Shown in pieces: positions 7,021 to 17,035 of a DNA stretch of 64,000 nt. This stretch comes from Arenibacter sp. P308M17 (GTDB lineage: Bacteria > Bacteroidota > Bacteroidia > Flavobacteriales > Flavobacteriaceae). The position numbers and the translations under genes were made by a program. Location: assembly GCF_003426735.1 (NCBI RefSeq), contig NZ_QVON01000006.1, positions 330,995-394,994 of the forward strand, read 5' to 3'. Below the pieces are notes generated by a model, which worked only from the letters and a program-made list of their open reading frames with translations, did not search any database and was not told where the DNA came from. Within the stretch, counting starts at the first letter, position 1. Each line of letters begins with the position of its first letter.

Positions 7021-8628
7021 TTATTCCCCAATAAGCCCCTTGTCCTTGTAAAGTTGAATATATTGGTTGCTCAACGAATCGGAATCCTTATATTTTTTCC
7101 TTAGTCCGTCCAGTTTCTCCTTCAATTCGGCTACCACTTGAGCATAATCGGGATCGTTAAATACATTGTTCAGTTCTTGGGGATCTTTTTCCCTATCATA
7201 GAGTTCCCATACATCAACATCGTAATAAAAGTGTATTAGTTTAAATTCCTTGGTGGCCATGCCATAATGGCGTTTTACCGCGTGCTCCGCAGGATATTCG
7301 TAATAGTGGTAATACACGGCATCCCTATCCCATTTTTCCTTTTCCCCTTTCAGCAACGGTACTAGACTTTTTCCTTGCATGTCTTCGGGGGCTGTTACCC
7401 CGGCCACTTCCAAAAAGGTCTGGGCAAAATCCAGGTTCTGTACCATCTCATCCTCTGTGGTGCCTGGGGTTATAACATTTGGCCATTTTATAAGTAATGG
7501 AGTTTTAAAGGATTCATTGTACATAAAACGTTTGTCGAACCAGCCGTGCTCCCCCAGGTAAAAACCTTGGTCCGAGGTGTATATCACTAAAGTATTTTCG
7601 GCAAGTCCCTCATCATCCAAATAGTCCAAGACCCTCCCCACATTTTCATCTACTGCGGCAATGGTCCCTAGATAATCCTGCATATACCTTTGGTATTTCC
7701 AGACCATTAGGGTAGAATCGTTCATATTGCCGTATTCCTTTTTAAACGCCTCGTTGATGGGGCCGTATACCTTGTCCCATTCCGCTCTCTGTTCGGGATT
7801 AAATTTGTTTAGGCCTCCAATGCCCAAGTGTTCCTCTATATTTAATTCCTCCAGTACCGCGTCGGTAATCTTTAGGTCATAGCGCAGGGTCATGTGTTTT
7901 AGGATGTTCATTTCGGCAGGTCCTGCGGTAGTTTCGCGTGTAGTATAATCGTCGAACAAAGTAGCCGGTAAAGGATAGGTGTTTTTTGTAAATTCATTGT
8001 AATGTCTAGGGGCCGGCATCCAAGACCTATGCGGTGCCTTGTGCAAATACATCAACATAAAGGGTTTTTGGGCGTCCCTCCGATTTTGTAGCCAATCCAA
8101 GGTGAGGTCGGTGGTAATATCCGTAACATAACCTGTTATAGTGGTGTCCCCGCTAGCCGTAATGAAACGGGGATTGTAATAATCTCCCTGTCCCGGTAGG
8201 ATCTTAAATTCATCAAAACCTTTGGGATTGTTGCCAAAATGGAGTTTCCCGAACATAGCGGTCTGGTAACCTGCTTTTTGTAACAATTGCGGAAAGGTAA
8301 CATTGGTAGTGTCGAAAGGGGAGAGGTTATCGATCTTGCCGTTAATGTGGCTATGCTTTCCTGTCAGTATAACCGCGCGCGATGGGGCACAAATGGAATT
8401 GGTGACACTGGCATTGGTAAAGCGCATTCCTTCCTTGGCAATCCTGTCTATGTTCGGGGTGTTGATCAGGCGGTTATCATAGGCACTAATGGCCTGGTAG
8501 GCATGGTCATCGGACATGATGAAAACAATATTCGGCTTTTTTAAAACTGGTTCTTTTGTTTCCCGCTTACAGGAGGTACATAATAAAAAATAGGCTCCAA
8601 AAAGGAGATAGGGGAATATGCGGTTCAT
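7021..8628 (-). CDS. Lipoprotein sulfatase (S1 family, CxPxR type)
   Basis: Formylglycine-dependent sulfatase of 535 residues predicted to sit on the envelope as a lipoprotein: the N-terminus ends LLCTSC, with C20 the likely lipidated Cys. Metal ligands D40-D41 lie in FIMSDDH. The maturation motif is C80-A-P-S-R, where Cys is oxidised to formylglycine, followed by LTGKHSH. HKAPHRSW and TSDQGFYLGEHGWFDKR are further active-site segments. Overall it is most like N-acetylglucosamine-6-sulfatase/arylsulfatase A relatives, but the glycan substrate is not determinable. It is a single gene without neighbouring SusC/D or glycosidase genes. It probably helps desulfate marine polysaccharides. Confidence 0.88.
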   Translation of the reverse strand: MNRIFPYLLFGAYFLLCTSCKRETKEPVLKKPNIVFIMSDDHAYQAISAYDNRLINTPNIDRIAKEGMRFTNASVTNSICAPSRAVILTGKHSHINGKIDNLSPFDTTNVTFPQLLQKAGYQTAMFGKLHFGNNPKGFDEFKILPGQGDYYNPRFITASGDTTITGYVTDITTDLTLDWLQNRRDAQKPFMLMYLHKAPHRSWMPAPRHYNEFTKNTYPLPATLFDDYTTRETTAGPAEMNILKHMTLRYDLKITDAVLEELNIEEHLGIGGLNKFNPEQRAEWDKVYGPINEAFKKEYGNMNDSTLMVWKYQRYMQDYLGTIAAVDENVGRVLDYLDDEGLAENTLVIYTSDQGFYLGEHGWFDKRFMYNESFKTPLLIKWPNVITPGTTEDEMVQNLDFAQTFLEVAGVTAPEDMQGKSLVPLLKGEKEKWDRDAVYYHYYEYPAEHAVKRHYGMATKEFKLIHFYYDVDVWELYDREKDPQELNNVFNDPDYAQVVAELKEKLDGLRKKYKDSDSLSNQYIQLYKDKGLIGE

Positions 8629-9105
8629 AACAAGGTATTTATGGTCTTAAAAGTAAAAATAGGGTTTTGTTATTAAAATTCAATAACTGCCCGCCCATTT
8701 GTATCGGTTCGGCACTCGTTGGAATACGGCTATTACTATACCTTGAGCCGTGGGATAGTCATTCGGTCACAATAGATTTTTTAAGGGTTTTATATTATAG
8801 CATTGCCAGGTTTGCACAAGAGGTTTCCGCTATTTAGCAATTCGTAAAAGTTTGAATCAATTGGTAAAAACTATTTCACTTTATATCGAATTGGAAACAA
8901 AAATGCCGCACTTTAAGGCGGCATTCAAAAAAATATGTTTAATCAATAGGCCTTGCCTCGGGTGTAGCTGACAGATAGTCTCCGATGCACGGTAATGGAT
9001 TATTTTTACTTGTATCTTGGTTCTTGTAGTGCAGCGGTCTTGATTCTCATTCCTCCTACACTATACCTAGAGGTAGTTCATTGTTTTTACAGTTGGAAGC
9101 CAAAT
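8629..9105. other. Intergenic region between kdsA and sulfatase
   Basis: 477 bases without a clear gene. It contains the probable kdsA terminator (8897-8930) and, on the minus strand, a 14-codon frame (9050-9006) preceded by AGGAGG, an unusual strong Shine-Dalgarno site for this phylum. The remainder (8629-8895) shows nothing recognisable. Confidence 0.5.
8897..8930 (-). terminator. Hairpin terminator downstream of kdsA
   Basis: AATGCCGC (8902-8909) pairs with GCGGCATT (8918-8925). On the minus strand the stem is followed by TTTTTG, fitting rho-independent termination of transcripts coming from kdsA. A weaker T-run exists on the other side. Confidence 0.65.
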
Positions 9106-9924
9106 TTATAAGGAGTTTACCGTTTTGCGTATTGCCGTTAAATTGGTCAATAATTTTTCCAAATGATCCAAATGCAGCATATTGGCGCCGTCACTTTTGG
9201 CATTGGCAGGGTCAAAATGGGTCTCTATAAATATGCCATCCGCACCGGTGACAATTCCTGCCCTGGCAATGGTCTCTATCATATCCGGCCTCCCTCCGGT
9301 AACCCCTGAGGACTGATTGGGTTGTTGTAATGAATGGGTTACATCCAAAACTACCGGTGCATACTGCTTCATAGTGGGAATACCACGGAAATCCACAATC
9401 ATATCCTGGTAGCCGAACATGGTGCCCCGGTCGGTAACCATTACCTGTCCATTGTTGGAATCCAACACTTTTTGTACCGCATGCTTCATACTTTCCGGGC
9501 TCATGAATTGCCCCTTTTTTAAATTCACCACTTTTCCGGTTTCAGCCGCTGCCACTACTAGATCGGTCTGGCGCACCAAAAAAGCCGGTATCTGCAATAC
9601 ATCTACATATTCGGCGGCCATGTGGGCATCTGAAATTTCGTGTATATCCGTTATGGTAGGGATCTTAAAGGTTTCGGATACTTTTCTCAAAATTTTTAAG
9701 GCCTTTTCATCCCCAATACCAGTAAATGAATCCACCCTACTGCGGTTGGCCTTTTTAAAACTTCCCTTAAAAACATAAGGAATATTGAGTTTATCGGTAA
9801 TGGAAACTACCTTTTCCGCTACGCGCATAGCCATTTCTTCCCCTTCAATGGCGCAGGGGCCACAAAGAAGAAAAAAGTTGTTGCTTTTGGTATGTTTAAG
9901 CTGGGGTATAAGTTCTAGATTCAT
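9106..9924 (-). CDS. kdsA: 3-deoxy-8-phosphooctulonate synthase
   Basis: KdsA condenses phosphoenolpyruvate with arabinose 5-phosphate to Kdo 8-phosphate, the first committed step to the inner-core sugar of lipopolysaccharide, in the cytosol. The 272-residue length is normal. Motifs include LLCGPCAIEGEE, FKGSFKKANRSR (PEP-binding) and GVTGGRPDMI. The Cys in GPCAIE (C24) marks the metal-dependent class; the E. coli-type enzyme has Asn there. The ATG at 9924 is the only good start. It is monocistronic, divergent from typA, with a hairpin terminator further downstream. Confidence 0.96.
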   Translation of the reverse strand: MNLELIPQLKHTKSNNFFLLCGPCAIEGEEMAMRVAEKVVSITDKLNIPYVFKGSFKKANRSRVDSFTGIGDEKALKILRKVSETFKIPTITDIHEISDAHMAAEYVDVLQIPAFLVRQTDLVVAAAETGKVVNLKKGQFMSPESMKHAVQKVLDSNNGQVMVTDRGTMFGYQDMIVDFRGIPTMKQYAPVVLDVTHSLQQPNQSSGVTGGRPDMIETIARAGIVTGADGIFIETHFDPANAKSDGANMLHLDHLEKLLTNLTAIRKTVNSL

Positions 9925-10017
9925 AGAGCCTGATTTTGGTGCAAAGATAATGGAATTTGAGGGTTATTTGTACTTTACAAAACTGCTTCAATATCAATAA
10001 GATAAGAAAAATCGAGC

Positions 10018-10052
10018 TTTTGTAGTTGGCGAAAAAAAAATGAGTATCTTTG
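10018..10052 (+). promoter_or_regulatory. typA promoter
   Basis: TATCTTTG at 10045-10052 matches the Bacteroidetes -7 box TAnnTTTG, with TTTTG at 10018-10022 about 22 bases upstream as the -33 element. It lies 41 bases ahead of the typA start codon. Confidence 0.65.
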
Positions 10053-10093
10053 CGCCCGCATTTAGGGTGCTTAGATGCGTTTAAAATCATATT

Positions 10094-11893
10094 ATGGGAG
10101 TTACAAAAAATATAGCTATTATAGCCCACGTTGACCACGGTAAGACCACCTTGGTAGATAAAATTATGTATTACTGCCAATTATTTAGGGATAACCAGAA
10201 CACTGGAGACCTAATATTGGACAACAACGATCTGGAACGTGAAAGGGGTATTACCATTACCTCCAAGAACGTTTCCGTTGTTTACAAAGGTACCAAGATC
10301 AACATTATAGATACCCCTGGCCACGCAGATTTTGGAGGTGAAGTAGAGCGTGTACTGAACATGGCAGATGGCGTACTTTTGTTGGTAGATGCCTTTGAAG
10401 GTCCTATGCCGCAAACCCGTTTTGTACTCCAGAAGGCAATAGATCTAGGTCTAAAACCCTGTGTGGTGATCAATAAGGTGGACAAGGAAAACTGTACTCC
10501 GGAAGAGGTACATGAGAAGGTTTTTGACCTTATGTTCGAACTGGGTGCCGAAGAATGGCAATTGGATTTTCCTACCGTTTATGGTTCTGCAAAAAACAAC
10601 TGGATGAGCGATGATTGGAAAAACCAAACAGATAACATTGAGCCACTTTTGGATATGGTTATAGAGCATATCCCTACATTTAAGGCCAAGGAAGGGAATA
10701 CCCAGATGTTGATTACTTCTTTGGATTTTTCATCTTTTACAGGCAGGATCGCTATAGGAAGATTGCAAAGGGGCAGCCTTAAGGAGGGACAGCAAATTTC
10801 TTTGATTAAGAGAAATGGTACCATTGTAAAATCTAAAATTAAGGAACTATATACTTTCGAAGGGATGGGCCGATTAAAGGTTCCTGAAGTAGCCACGGGC
10901 GATATTTGTGCCCTTGTGGGCATTGAAGGTTTTGAAATTGGCGATACCGTTGCCGATATTGAAAACCCGGAGCAATTGAAAACCATAGCCATTGATGAGC
11001 CAACCATGAGTATGTTGTTTACCATTAATGACAGTCCATTTTTTGGAAGGGATGGCAAATTTGTAACTTCCAGACATATCAATGACCGCCTAAAAAGGGA
11101 ATTGGAAAAGAATTTGGCACTGAGGGTCAATGAAACCGATAGCGCCGATAAATTTTTAGTTTTCGGACGTGGGGTACTGCACCTTTCCGTTTTGATCGAA
11201 ACTATGAGAAGGGAAGGTTACGAATTGCAAATTGGGCAGCCACAGGTAATCATCAAGGAGATCAATGGAGTGAAATGTGAGCCGATCGAGCAGTTGACCA
11301 TAGATTTGCCGGAAGAAGTTTCCGGTAGGGCCGTGGAAATGGTTTCTATCCGTAAAGGGGAAATGACCAGTATGGAGGCCAAGGGCAACCGTATGATCTG
11401 CCAATTCTTAATTCCATCAAGGGGGATTATAGGCCTAAGAAACCAATTGTTAACGGCTACCGCAGGTGAGGCCATTATGGCGCATCGCTTCTTGGAATAC
11501 CAGCCTATGAAAGGGGATATTCCCCAAAGACAAAATGGTTCTTTGGTATCTATGGAAACAGGAAAGTCCATTCCCTACTCCATAGATAAATTACAGGATA
11601 GAGGGAAGTTCTTTGTTGATCCGGGAGAGGATATCTACGAGGGACAGGTAATTGGAGAAAACTCCAGAGGAGACGATATGACGGTCAACATTACCAAGAC
11701 CAAAAAATTGTCGAACGTTCGTTCCTCGGGAGCCGATGACAAGGCCAAGATTGTTCCTGCCATTAAGTTTTCTTTGGAAGAGGCATTGGAATACATCCAA
11801 AAAGACGAGTATGTTGAGGTTACTCCGAAACATTTGCGTCTTAGAAAGATTTATTTAACTGAAAATGACCGTAAGCGTAATAAAATAGCTTAA
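10094..11893 (+). CDS. typA: Ribosome-binding translational GTPase TypA/BipA
   Basis: A 599-residue translation-factor GTPase that binds the ribosome and supports ribosome assembly and stress or cold growth. G1 is [10 protein letters not shown] near the N-terminus, the switch carries [12 protein letters not shown]3 is DTPGHADF and G4 is NKVD. These are followed by the EF-G-like domains ([21 protein letters not shown]) and the BipA-specific C-terminal domain. Length and order match the family, with no sign of damage. It has its own promoter and is followed by two tandem hairpin terminators, so it is monocistronic. Confidence 0.97.
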   Translation: MGVTKNIAIIAHVDHGKTTLVDKIMYYCQLFRDNQNTGDLILDNNDLERERGITITSKNVSVVYKGTKINIIDTPGHADFGGEVERVLNMADGVLLLVDAFEGPMPQTRFVLQKAIDLGLKPCVVINKVDKENCTPEEVHEKVFDLMFELGAEEWQLDFPTVYGSAKNNWMSDDWKNQTDNIEPLLDMVIEHIPTFKAKEGNTQMLITSLDFSSFTGRIAIGRLQRGSLKEGQQISLIKRNGTIVKSKIKELYTFEGMGRLKVPEVATGDICALVGIEGFEIGDTVADIENPEQLKTIAIDEPTMSMLFTINDSPFFGRDGKFVTSRHINDRLKRELEKNLALRVNETDSADKFLVFGRGVLHLSVLIETMRREGYELQIGQPQVIIKEINGVKCEPIEQLTIDLPEEVSGRAVEMVSIRKGEMTSMEAKGNRMICQFLIPSRGIIGLRNQLLTATAGEAIMAHRFLEYQPMKGDIPQRQNGSLVSMETGKSIPYSIDKLQDRGKFFVDPGEDIYEGQVIGENSRGDDMTVNITKTKKLSNVRSSGADDKAKIVPAIKFSLEEALEYIQKDEYVEVTPKHLRLRKIYLTENDRKRNKIA

Positions 11894-11898
11894 ATGGA

Positions 11899-11971
11899 AA
11901 GGCCCTTTTTTTAAGGGCTTTTTTGTTCTATTCATATATAATCCATGGGCCACCGTTATAGGTGGCTTTTT
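11899..11971 (+). terminator. Tandem terminators after typA
   Basis: First hairpin: GCCCTT (11902-11907) with AAGGGC (11913-11918) and a T-run. Second hairpin: GCCACC (11949-11954) with GGTGGC (11961-11966) and a T-run. Both are on the plus strand, right after the typA stop codon. Confidence 0.75.
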
Positions 11972-12174
11972 GTTTATTCAATTTTAACCAAGGAAGCTTC
12001 ATGAAATAGCCGGTAAAATGGTTATTTTGATCTCTCGGATTAGGAAATCGCTAAAATTTTGGGCTACATTTTCCTACTTTCTGAATAATTTGAACATAGT
12101 CTATTTTTCTTCGCTTTGAATATGAATTTTAATTAATTTAAAGTTTAATTCGGCCTAATCCAAATTAATAAAAT

Positions 12175-12963
12175 ATGCAACTAGAAGGAAAAAATGTACT
12201 CATCACAGGCGGTACCAGAGGGATTGGAAAATGTATAATACAGGAATTGGTGAAAGGCGGTGTACGCCATATTGCCGTAATTGCCCGTGATAAACAAAAT
12301 TTAAAACAGCTCTCCCAGGAGTTTGAGGGCGTTAAGTTTATTCGTATTGCCGGCGATGTGGCCAATATAGAAGTTTTACGGGAGGCTGCGGCACGTATAG
12401 AGGACAAATGGGGACATGTGGATATCTTGATCAATAATGCGGGCATAGTAGCTGCTGGTCCCTTGGAAGATATAGAGGATGAAGACCTGTACGATCAGGT
12501 AGCGGTAAATATTACAGCGGTACTTTTACTTACCAAATATTGCATACCGCTTCTAAAAGCATCCAAGGAGGCTGCAATATTAAATATTTCTTCCGGTTTG
12601 GGGTTGTTGGGGATGCCCTTTTACGCAGTCTATGGAAGCACCAAGGCGGCCGTACGCCAATTTTCCGATGCTATGCGAAGGGAACTGGCCCCTTTTAACA
12701 TTAGTGTTACCTGCTCTTTTCCAACGGCAACGGCAACGGATATGATGGAGAAATTTAAGGGTAGGGAGATGGATTCTCCGGAATACGTGGCCCGACGTTC
12801 AATTGAAGGGTTGCTGAATAAGGAATTGCAGGTAATATTTGGAGGGGAGGAACGGATAAGGGAAAATATCATGAATTTTGAGGCGCCCGAGGAATTTGAC
12901 AAAATGGTGGCAAAGAATTATGAGGAGCGGAAAAAAGCAAGTATAGGCCATAAAACCGTTTAA
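12175..12963 (+). CDS. Short-chain dehydrogenase/reductase
   Basis: A 262-residue classical SDR oxidoreductase. The cofactor-binding motif is TGGTRGIG (residues 11-18), the structural motif is NNAG, the catalytic Ser lies in NISSG and the catalytic pair in YGSTK (Y-x-x-x-K). The C-terminal 60 residues, with MEKFKGREMDSPEYVARRSI, are typical of YqjQ/DltE-like SDRs. The natural substrate cannot be deduced. It stands alone between typA and a region of GC-rich repeats. Confidence 0.88.
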   Translation: MQLEGKNVLITGGTRGIGKCIIQELVKGGVRHIAVIARDKQNLKQLSQEFEGVKFIRIAGDVANIEVLREAAARIEDKWGHVDILINNAGIVAAGPLEDIEDEDLYDQVAVNITAVLLLTKYCIPLLKASKEAAILNISSGLGLLGMPFYAVYGSTKAAVRQFSDAMRRELAPFNISVTCSFPTATATDMMEKFKGREMDSPEYVARRSIEGLLNKELQVIFGGEERIRENIMNFEAPEEFDKMVAKNYEERKKASIGHKTV

Positions 12964-13350
12964 TCCAAAGATTCCCTGGAGGGGCGGAATATTATATAGT
13001 ATCCGCTATCCAAGCGGATACTTTGTAAGGATTGTCAAAATTGCACCCACCGAAGTATGTTCCGAAATAGAAAGGGATTTCAGGGTTTCTAAGTACATGA
13101 CAACAATCGTATTAATAAGGTCTCTCGGAAAATCCGTTTTACCCCAAACCCTAAAGCCTGCCTGTCCGGTAGGCAGGGGATCCGGATTTACCTTGATTTC
13201 TTCCCTGGCCGACTACTTTGTTCACGTCCTTACCGGAACGGGCGGGCTTTATTGTCGGGGTCAAAAATTGAGGAAAATCTTGCGAAATTAAATTCTGTCA
13301 TGCACTATTGGTTTACTTTTTGGTAAAATACCGGATAACCTAAGCCGCTT
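12964..13350. repeat. Intergenic region with GC-rich palindromes
   Basis: The segment about 13155-13260 contains GCCTGCCTGTCCGGTAGGCAGG and CCGGAACGGGCGGG, members of the window's GC-rich palindrome family. A chance 64-codon frame crosses it but has no protein-like features. No gene seen in the remainder. Confidence 0.5.
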
Positions 13351-14103
13351 TTATTGCAGGACCCCTTTCTTGTTATAGGCAGCGGCGGCCGCTCCTATAA
13401 TGCCGGCATGATTTTGCAATTCTGCCGGAATTACCGGGGTTTCTATACTGATATAGTCTTTAAACTCTTCCCAATCCTTGGAGGTGCCGCCCCCTAATAT
13501 AATTAGATCGGGAGAAACGATCAATTCAACATATTCCAGGAAAACGTTAAACCTCTTGCCCCATTTCTTATAACTAAGTCCTTCCCTTTCCTTGGCGGAA
13601 GCCGCTGCCCAAAGTTCTATTTTATCATATTTTTTATAGGGAATCTGCCCCAATTCAAAATTGGGGATCAATTCTCCGTTGTAAAAGGCACCGCTACCTA
13701 GGCCGGTTCCTATGGTAATCATCAGTACAAGGCCCTCCTTTCCCCGGCCCACACCGAAATTGATGGATGCATATCCTGCGGCATCGGCATCGTTTACCAC
13801 GGTAACAGGTAATCCGGTAGCTTCGCTGAATAATTCATTTACATTTACACCAGTCCACCTTTTATGAAGGTTTCCGGGAGTTTTACAAACACCATTTTTA
13901 ATAACCGTTGGAAACCCACAGCCAATAGGCCCGTTATAATCAAAATGTTGTACAATTTTGGCAACAATTTCGGCCATAGGTTTTGGTTTTCTCGATTTGG
14001 GAGTAGGTATCCTAAATCGCTCCGTTATCATTTCACCGGTTTCCATATTTACTAAAGCTCCTTTTATGCCCGAGCCACCGACATCTATTCCTAGGATTTC
14101 CAT
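13351..14103 (-). CDS. ppgK: ROK-family polyphosphate/ATP glucokinase
   Basis: A 250-residue sugar kinase. The phosphate-1 loop GIDVGGSGIKGALV starts at residue 4, the sugar-binding and catalytic segment is VVNDADAAGYA, and ITIGTGLGSG is the phosphate-2 loop. NLHKRWTGVNV and the overall length match polyphosphate glucokinases, which phosphorylate glucose with polyphosphate (or ATP). The usual ROK zinc-binding cysteine cluster is absent, as expected for the PpgK branch. The assignment to PpgK rather than another ROK kinase rests on this resemblance. Monocistronic. Confidence 0.82.
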   Translation of the reverse strand: MEILGIDVGGSGIKGALVNMETGEMITERFRIPTPKSRKPKPMAEIVAKIVQHFDYNGPIGCGFPTVIKNGVCKTPGNLHKRWTGVNVNELFSEATGLPVTVVNDADAAGYASINFGVGRGKEGLVLMITIGTGLGSGAFYNGELIPNFELGQIPYKKYDKIELWAAASAKEREGLSYKKWGKRFNVFLEYVELIVSPDLIILGGGTSKDWEEFKDYISIETPVIPAELQNHAGIIGAAAAAYNKKGVLQ

Positions 14104-14407
14104 GTATTGTATTAATAATTTGTAAACAAAGTAACAAAAAACTTTTGGGAGTTATGGTATCCGTTTTTTTTGAATCAATATTTGTAATTTTGTTGAGCCT
14201 TAATTGTATAAAAATACCATCTTGGTTTCTGTAAATTTAGGATACCCAGGGTTGGCCAAAAAAAATAGCTTTTAAGCCATTGCCCTCTACTTAGGGCATA
14301 TATCTTAGAGCCAGGAGCATATAGCCTACAGCCCACTTATCACACGTTCCGTTCCAAAGCCATAGGATACGGACATGGATATAAATTTATGGCATAGGAA
14401 TAGTAAC
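14104..14407. other. Intergenic region, nothing recognised
   Basis: About 300 bases between the kinase start and the sulfatase end. Low-complexity text of the type CATATAGCCTACAGCC near 14318 resembles strings near 38820 and 52400. No gene or clear regulatory site was recognised. Confidence 0.35.
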
Positions 14408-15889
14408 TTAGTTGTAGAGACCTGTATTTCCCTCTTCCAATATGGGCATAAGCGCCTTGATGATGTCCGGATTTAAATGGGCAATATTTTTGGTTTCATT
14501 GGGATCCGATATATGATCGTACAGTTCTACCCTAGGTTCGTTCTGGCCATAATATTTGGTTAACCTATATCTTTCCGTTCGCAACGAAATTCCATTGTTA
14601 AAATAGCTGTAGGCCACTTGATCTTCCTTTGGTGCAGCACTTGTGAAACTATCCCTAAAGCTTTCCCCGTCTATTTTGTGCTTCATTTCAATTTGGCACA
14701 TCTCCATCAAGGTGGGGTAAATGTCCACCGTTTCTACAATGCTGTTTATTTTTTTATTCTGATGTTCTTGAAAGGGAGATCTAATGATCAAGGTGCTGTT
14801 CAGGGCATTTTCGAACAGGGTGTGCTTTCCCCAAACCCGCTGATCCCCCAAATGCCAACCATGGTCTCCCCAAATCACGATGATGGTATTTTTATCCATT
14901 CCCAACACCTTTAGCTCTTTCCAAATGTGTCCTATTTGGGCATCGATATAACTTATGGAGGCCAAATAGGCGTGCCCCAATTTTTTTGCATAGGCATTGG
15001 AAACCGGCTCTGATAGCTTAGGATGTTCTTCACCTAGGGTATATCCATTAAATTCACCACTGTTATGCAGACTTTTTAGGCTAATATTTTCTGGAATATG
15101 GGGATTTGGGGATACCGGTATCCGGTCCCGGTCATACAGGTCCCAGTATTTCTTGGGCGCATTAAATGGAAGATGTGGCTTAAAAAATCCTACCCCCATA
15201 AAAAAGGGGCGTTCGCTTTCCTTGAGTTCCCTGAGTTTTGCAATGGCAAGTTCGGTGGTCAATCCATCAGGATAACCTTCGTCGTTTACTTCCCCTGCCT
15301 CATAAGGTTTTACCTGTTTCTTTAAACTTTGGCGATTTTCTCCGTTCGCATAGGCAAAGAAGGCATTCCATCCTGTGCCCCATTTGCCGGGATCGAACAA
15401 GAGTTCGTCCCAGCTATAGGGCAGTTCTCTTTTGGTAGAGACCGGTTCTTCGTAACCGTAGACCAAGCCATCGGCAGAATGGCTGATTTTGCCTATCCCT
15501 ACGGTGTAGTAACCGTTTCTTTTAAAATGGTGGATAAAACTTTCGGGAATATCTTGTTCTTCATTGGCCGATATTTCATGTATTATGGCATCATTTTTCA
15601 AATGTATGGGTTTGGTGGGACGCATCCCGGTCAATAGGGCGTAACGCGAAGCCCCACATGTAGGAACCTGTACATAGTGGTTGGTGAAAACAGAACCTTC
15701 GGAAGCTATGGCATCCATATTGGGCGACTTTACCACGGGGTGGCCATATACGCCCAATTCGGTTCTTAGGTCATCAACGGAAATGAAGAGGACATTGGGC
15801 TGTTTTTGCATCTGCCGGCATTGCAGGTTGCTCGTTAGGAAAACAAGGATTGTAATTGTGGAAAATAATTTTTTAAAAACTTTCGGCAT
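14408..15889 (-). CDS. Iduronate-2-sulfatase-like S1 sulfatase (CxAxR type)
   Basis: Exported sulfatase of 493 residues. I start it at the ATG at 15889 (MPKVFKKLF) because the longer frame opens with TTG. The N-terminus is a signal peptide ending SNLQC; C24 may be lipidated although the lipobox is atypical. D39-D40 (SVDD) bind the metal, and the maturation motif is C78-G-A-S-R, the less common CxAxR form. GVGFFKPHLPFNAP and WGDHGWHLGDQRVWGKHTLFE are typical of iduronate-2-sulfatase-like enzymes. The glycan substrate is unknown. A Nudix-fusion gene lies 53 bases upstream on the same strand, so the two may share a transcript. Confidence 0.87.
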   Translation of the reverse strand: MPKVFKKLFSTITILVFLTSNLQCRQMQKQPNVLFISVDDLRTELGVYGHPVVKSPNMDAIASEGSVFTNHYVQVPTCGASRYALLTGMRPTKPIHLKNDAIIHEISANEEQDIPESFIHHFKRNGYYTVGIGKISHSADGLVYGYEEPVSTKRELPYSWDELLFDPGKWGTGWNAFFAYANGENRQSLKKQVKPYEAGEVNDEGYPDGLTTELAIAKLRELKESERPFFMGVGFFKPHLPFNAPKKYWDLYDRDRIPVSPNPHIPENISLKSLHNSGEFNGYTLGEEHPKLSEPVSNAYAKKLGHAYLASISYIDAQIGHIWKELKVLGMDKNTIIVIWGDHGWHLGDQRVWGKHTLFENALNSTLIIRSPFQEHQNKKINSIVETVDIYPTLMEMCQIEMKHKIDGESFRDSFTSAAPKEDQVAYSYFNNGISLRTERYRLTKYYGQNEPRVELYDHISDPNETKNIAHLNPDIIKALMPILEEGNTGLYN

Positions 15890-15942
15890 GGTAAAACGTG
15901 GTTGAAGGATTATTTTTTTCAAATATAACGGCTATTTCAGTA

Positions 15943-16758
15943 TTAGCTCAAGAGGTCCGAATCTTTGAGGAAATCGAGAATCAATTTATCAGCTTCCGGG
16001 ATGTTTTTTCTATCCCGGTACTTTAGCCAGACAATTTCCCCCAATTCAGGGTCAATGGATATCTCCCCCTTATATTGGGAGGAGTAAGCGGTTTTTCGAA
16101 CTAAAATTCCGGGTGCTGCACTATCGCCCCGTGCTTCAAAAATACCAATGTATATAAAAGAGGAAATATCCAGGGCAATGTTCCAACCTTCCTTTATTTT
16201 TTCGGAAAGTGTCATTGCGTCGGACACTTTTGGCTCCTTTTTTGCTCCGGGAAGCATAAATCCGGTCTTTCCCTTGGGCCTATAGGCCAAAAGCTTTTGG
16301 TCCACAATATGGATCCATACCAATTGGTCCAAAATTTCATCTGAAGGTTCAATATAATAGTCGATTGAATTCAAGGAGTGGTTTTTGTCCAAGAAATCCA
16401 GGAGCTTGTCAATTGCACCGCCAAACTTGGTAAGTGTTCCCAGTTGGTTGTTTCTGCCAAGGGCACTGGAAATGGTCTCGTCCCTATTTCCAAATTTATA
16501 GCCCCCTTTTTTGATCCACAGGACGTTTAAAAGATGTTGCATCCCTACATTTCCCAATTGATCTATTGAGATGGCTATTTTTAACAAATACTCGCCCAAT
16601 CCTACGATGCCCTTTTTGAGCAGTCCATGAAAAATACCGTATAAAAAGCCAATGGGTAGGGTGAATATGAACAAGAGGATGGAGATGAGGAACAGAAGGA
16701 TCCCGATCAGTGGGTTCACCTTTTTGTCTACCTTATAGACCTGTTTTTTTAGAATCAT
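15943..16758 (-). CDS. Membrane protein fused to a degenerate Nudix domain
   Basis: A 271-residue protein started at the ATG at 16758; the longer frame opens with TTG and adds 33 unlikely residues. Residues about 14-45 are strongly hydrophobic and lead into a conserved Bacteroidetes membrane-associated segment (SIDQLGNVGMQHLLN, FGNRDETISSALGRN, DKNHSLNSID). From about residue 135 the chain follows a Nudix hydrolase fold (HIVDQKLLAYRPKGKTGFML, GIFEARGDS, LVRKTAYSSQYKGEI). The Nudix box reads PGAKKEPKVSDAMTLSEKIKEG and lacks the RE..EE metal-binding residues, so catalysis is doubtful. Function unknown; it may bind a nucleotide-like ligand. Confidence 0.65.
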   Translation of the reverse strand: MILKKQVYKVDKKVNPLIGILLFLISILLFIFTLPIGFLYGIFHGLLKKGIVGLGEYLLKIAISIDQLGNVGMQHLLNVLWIKKGGYKFGNRDETISSALGRNNQLGTLTKFGGAIDKLLDFLDKNHSLNSIDYYIEPSDEILDQLVWIHIVDQKLLAYRPKGKTGFMLPGAKKEPKVSDAMTLSEKIKEGWNIALDISSFIYIGIFEARGDSAAPGILVRKTAYSSQYKGEISIDPELGEIVWLKYRDRKNIPEADKLILDFLKDSDLLS

Positions 16759-17035
16759 CGGCTTTGGTTGGTGGTTTAAAGATATAAATTTATTTTTCCC
16801 GGAGGGAAGGGTTATGTAAAGGGGGTTGGAAATTGAAGAAAATGAAATATTCCCCAATAATTAAATATCGAACCATTAAACAATCAAATAAATGCTATAT
16901 TTGGAGAATTCAAAATTTTGGGATGGCTCTGTACAACGAGGTTTGTTCTTTAGTTATTTTTGCTTCCAATAGTACTATGTATAATTTAAGCTTCTCCATT
17001 AAATCCAAATAAAATCCTTTTAATAATTTATTTTG

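Noticed and set aside
9419..9778. 119-codon plus-strand frame inside kdsA
   Set aside because: Antisense to a strongly supported kdsA; no independent evidence.
13097..13291. 64-codon plus-strand frame as a gene
   Set aside because: It crosses GC-rich palindromic repeats and has low-complexity composition.
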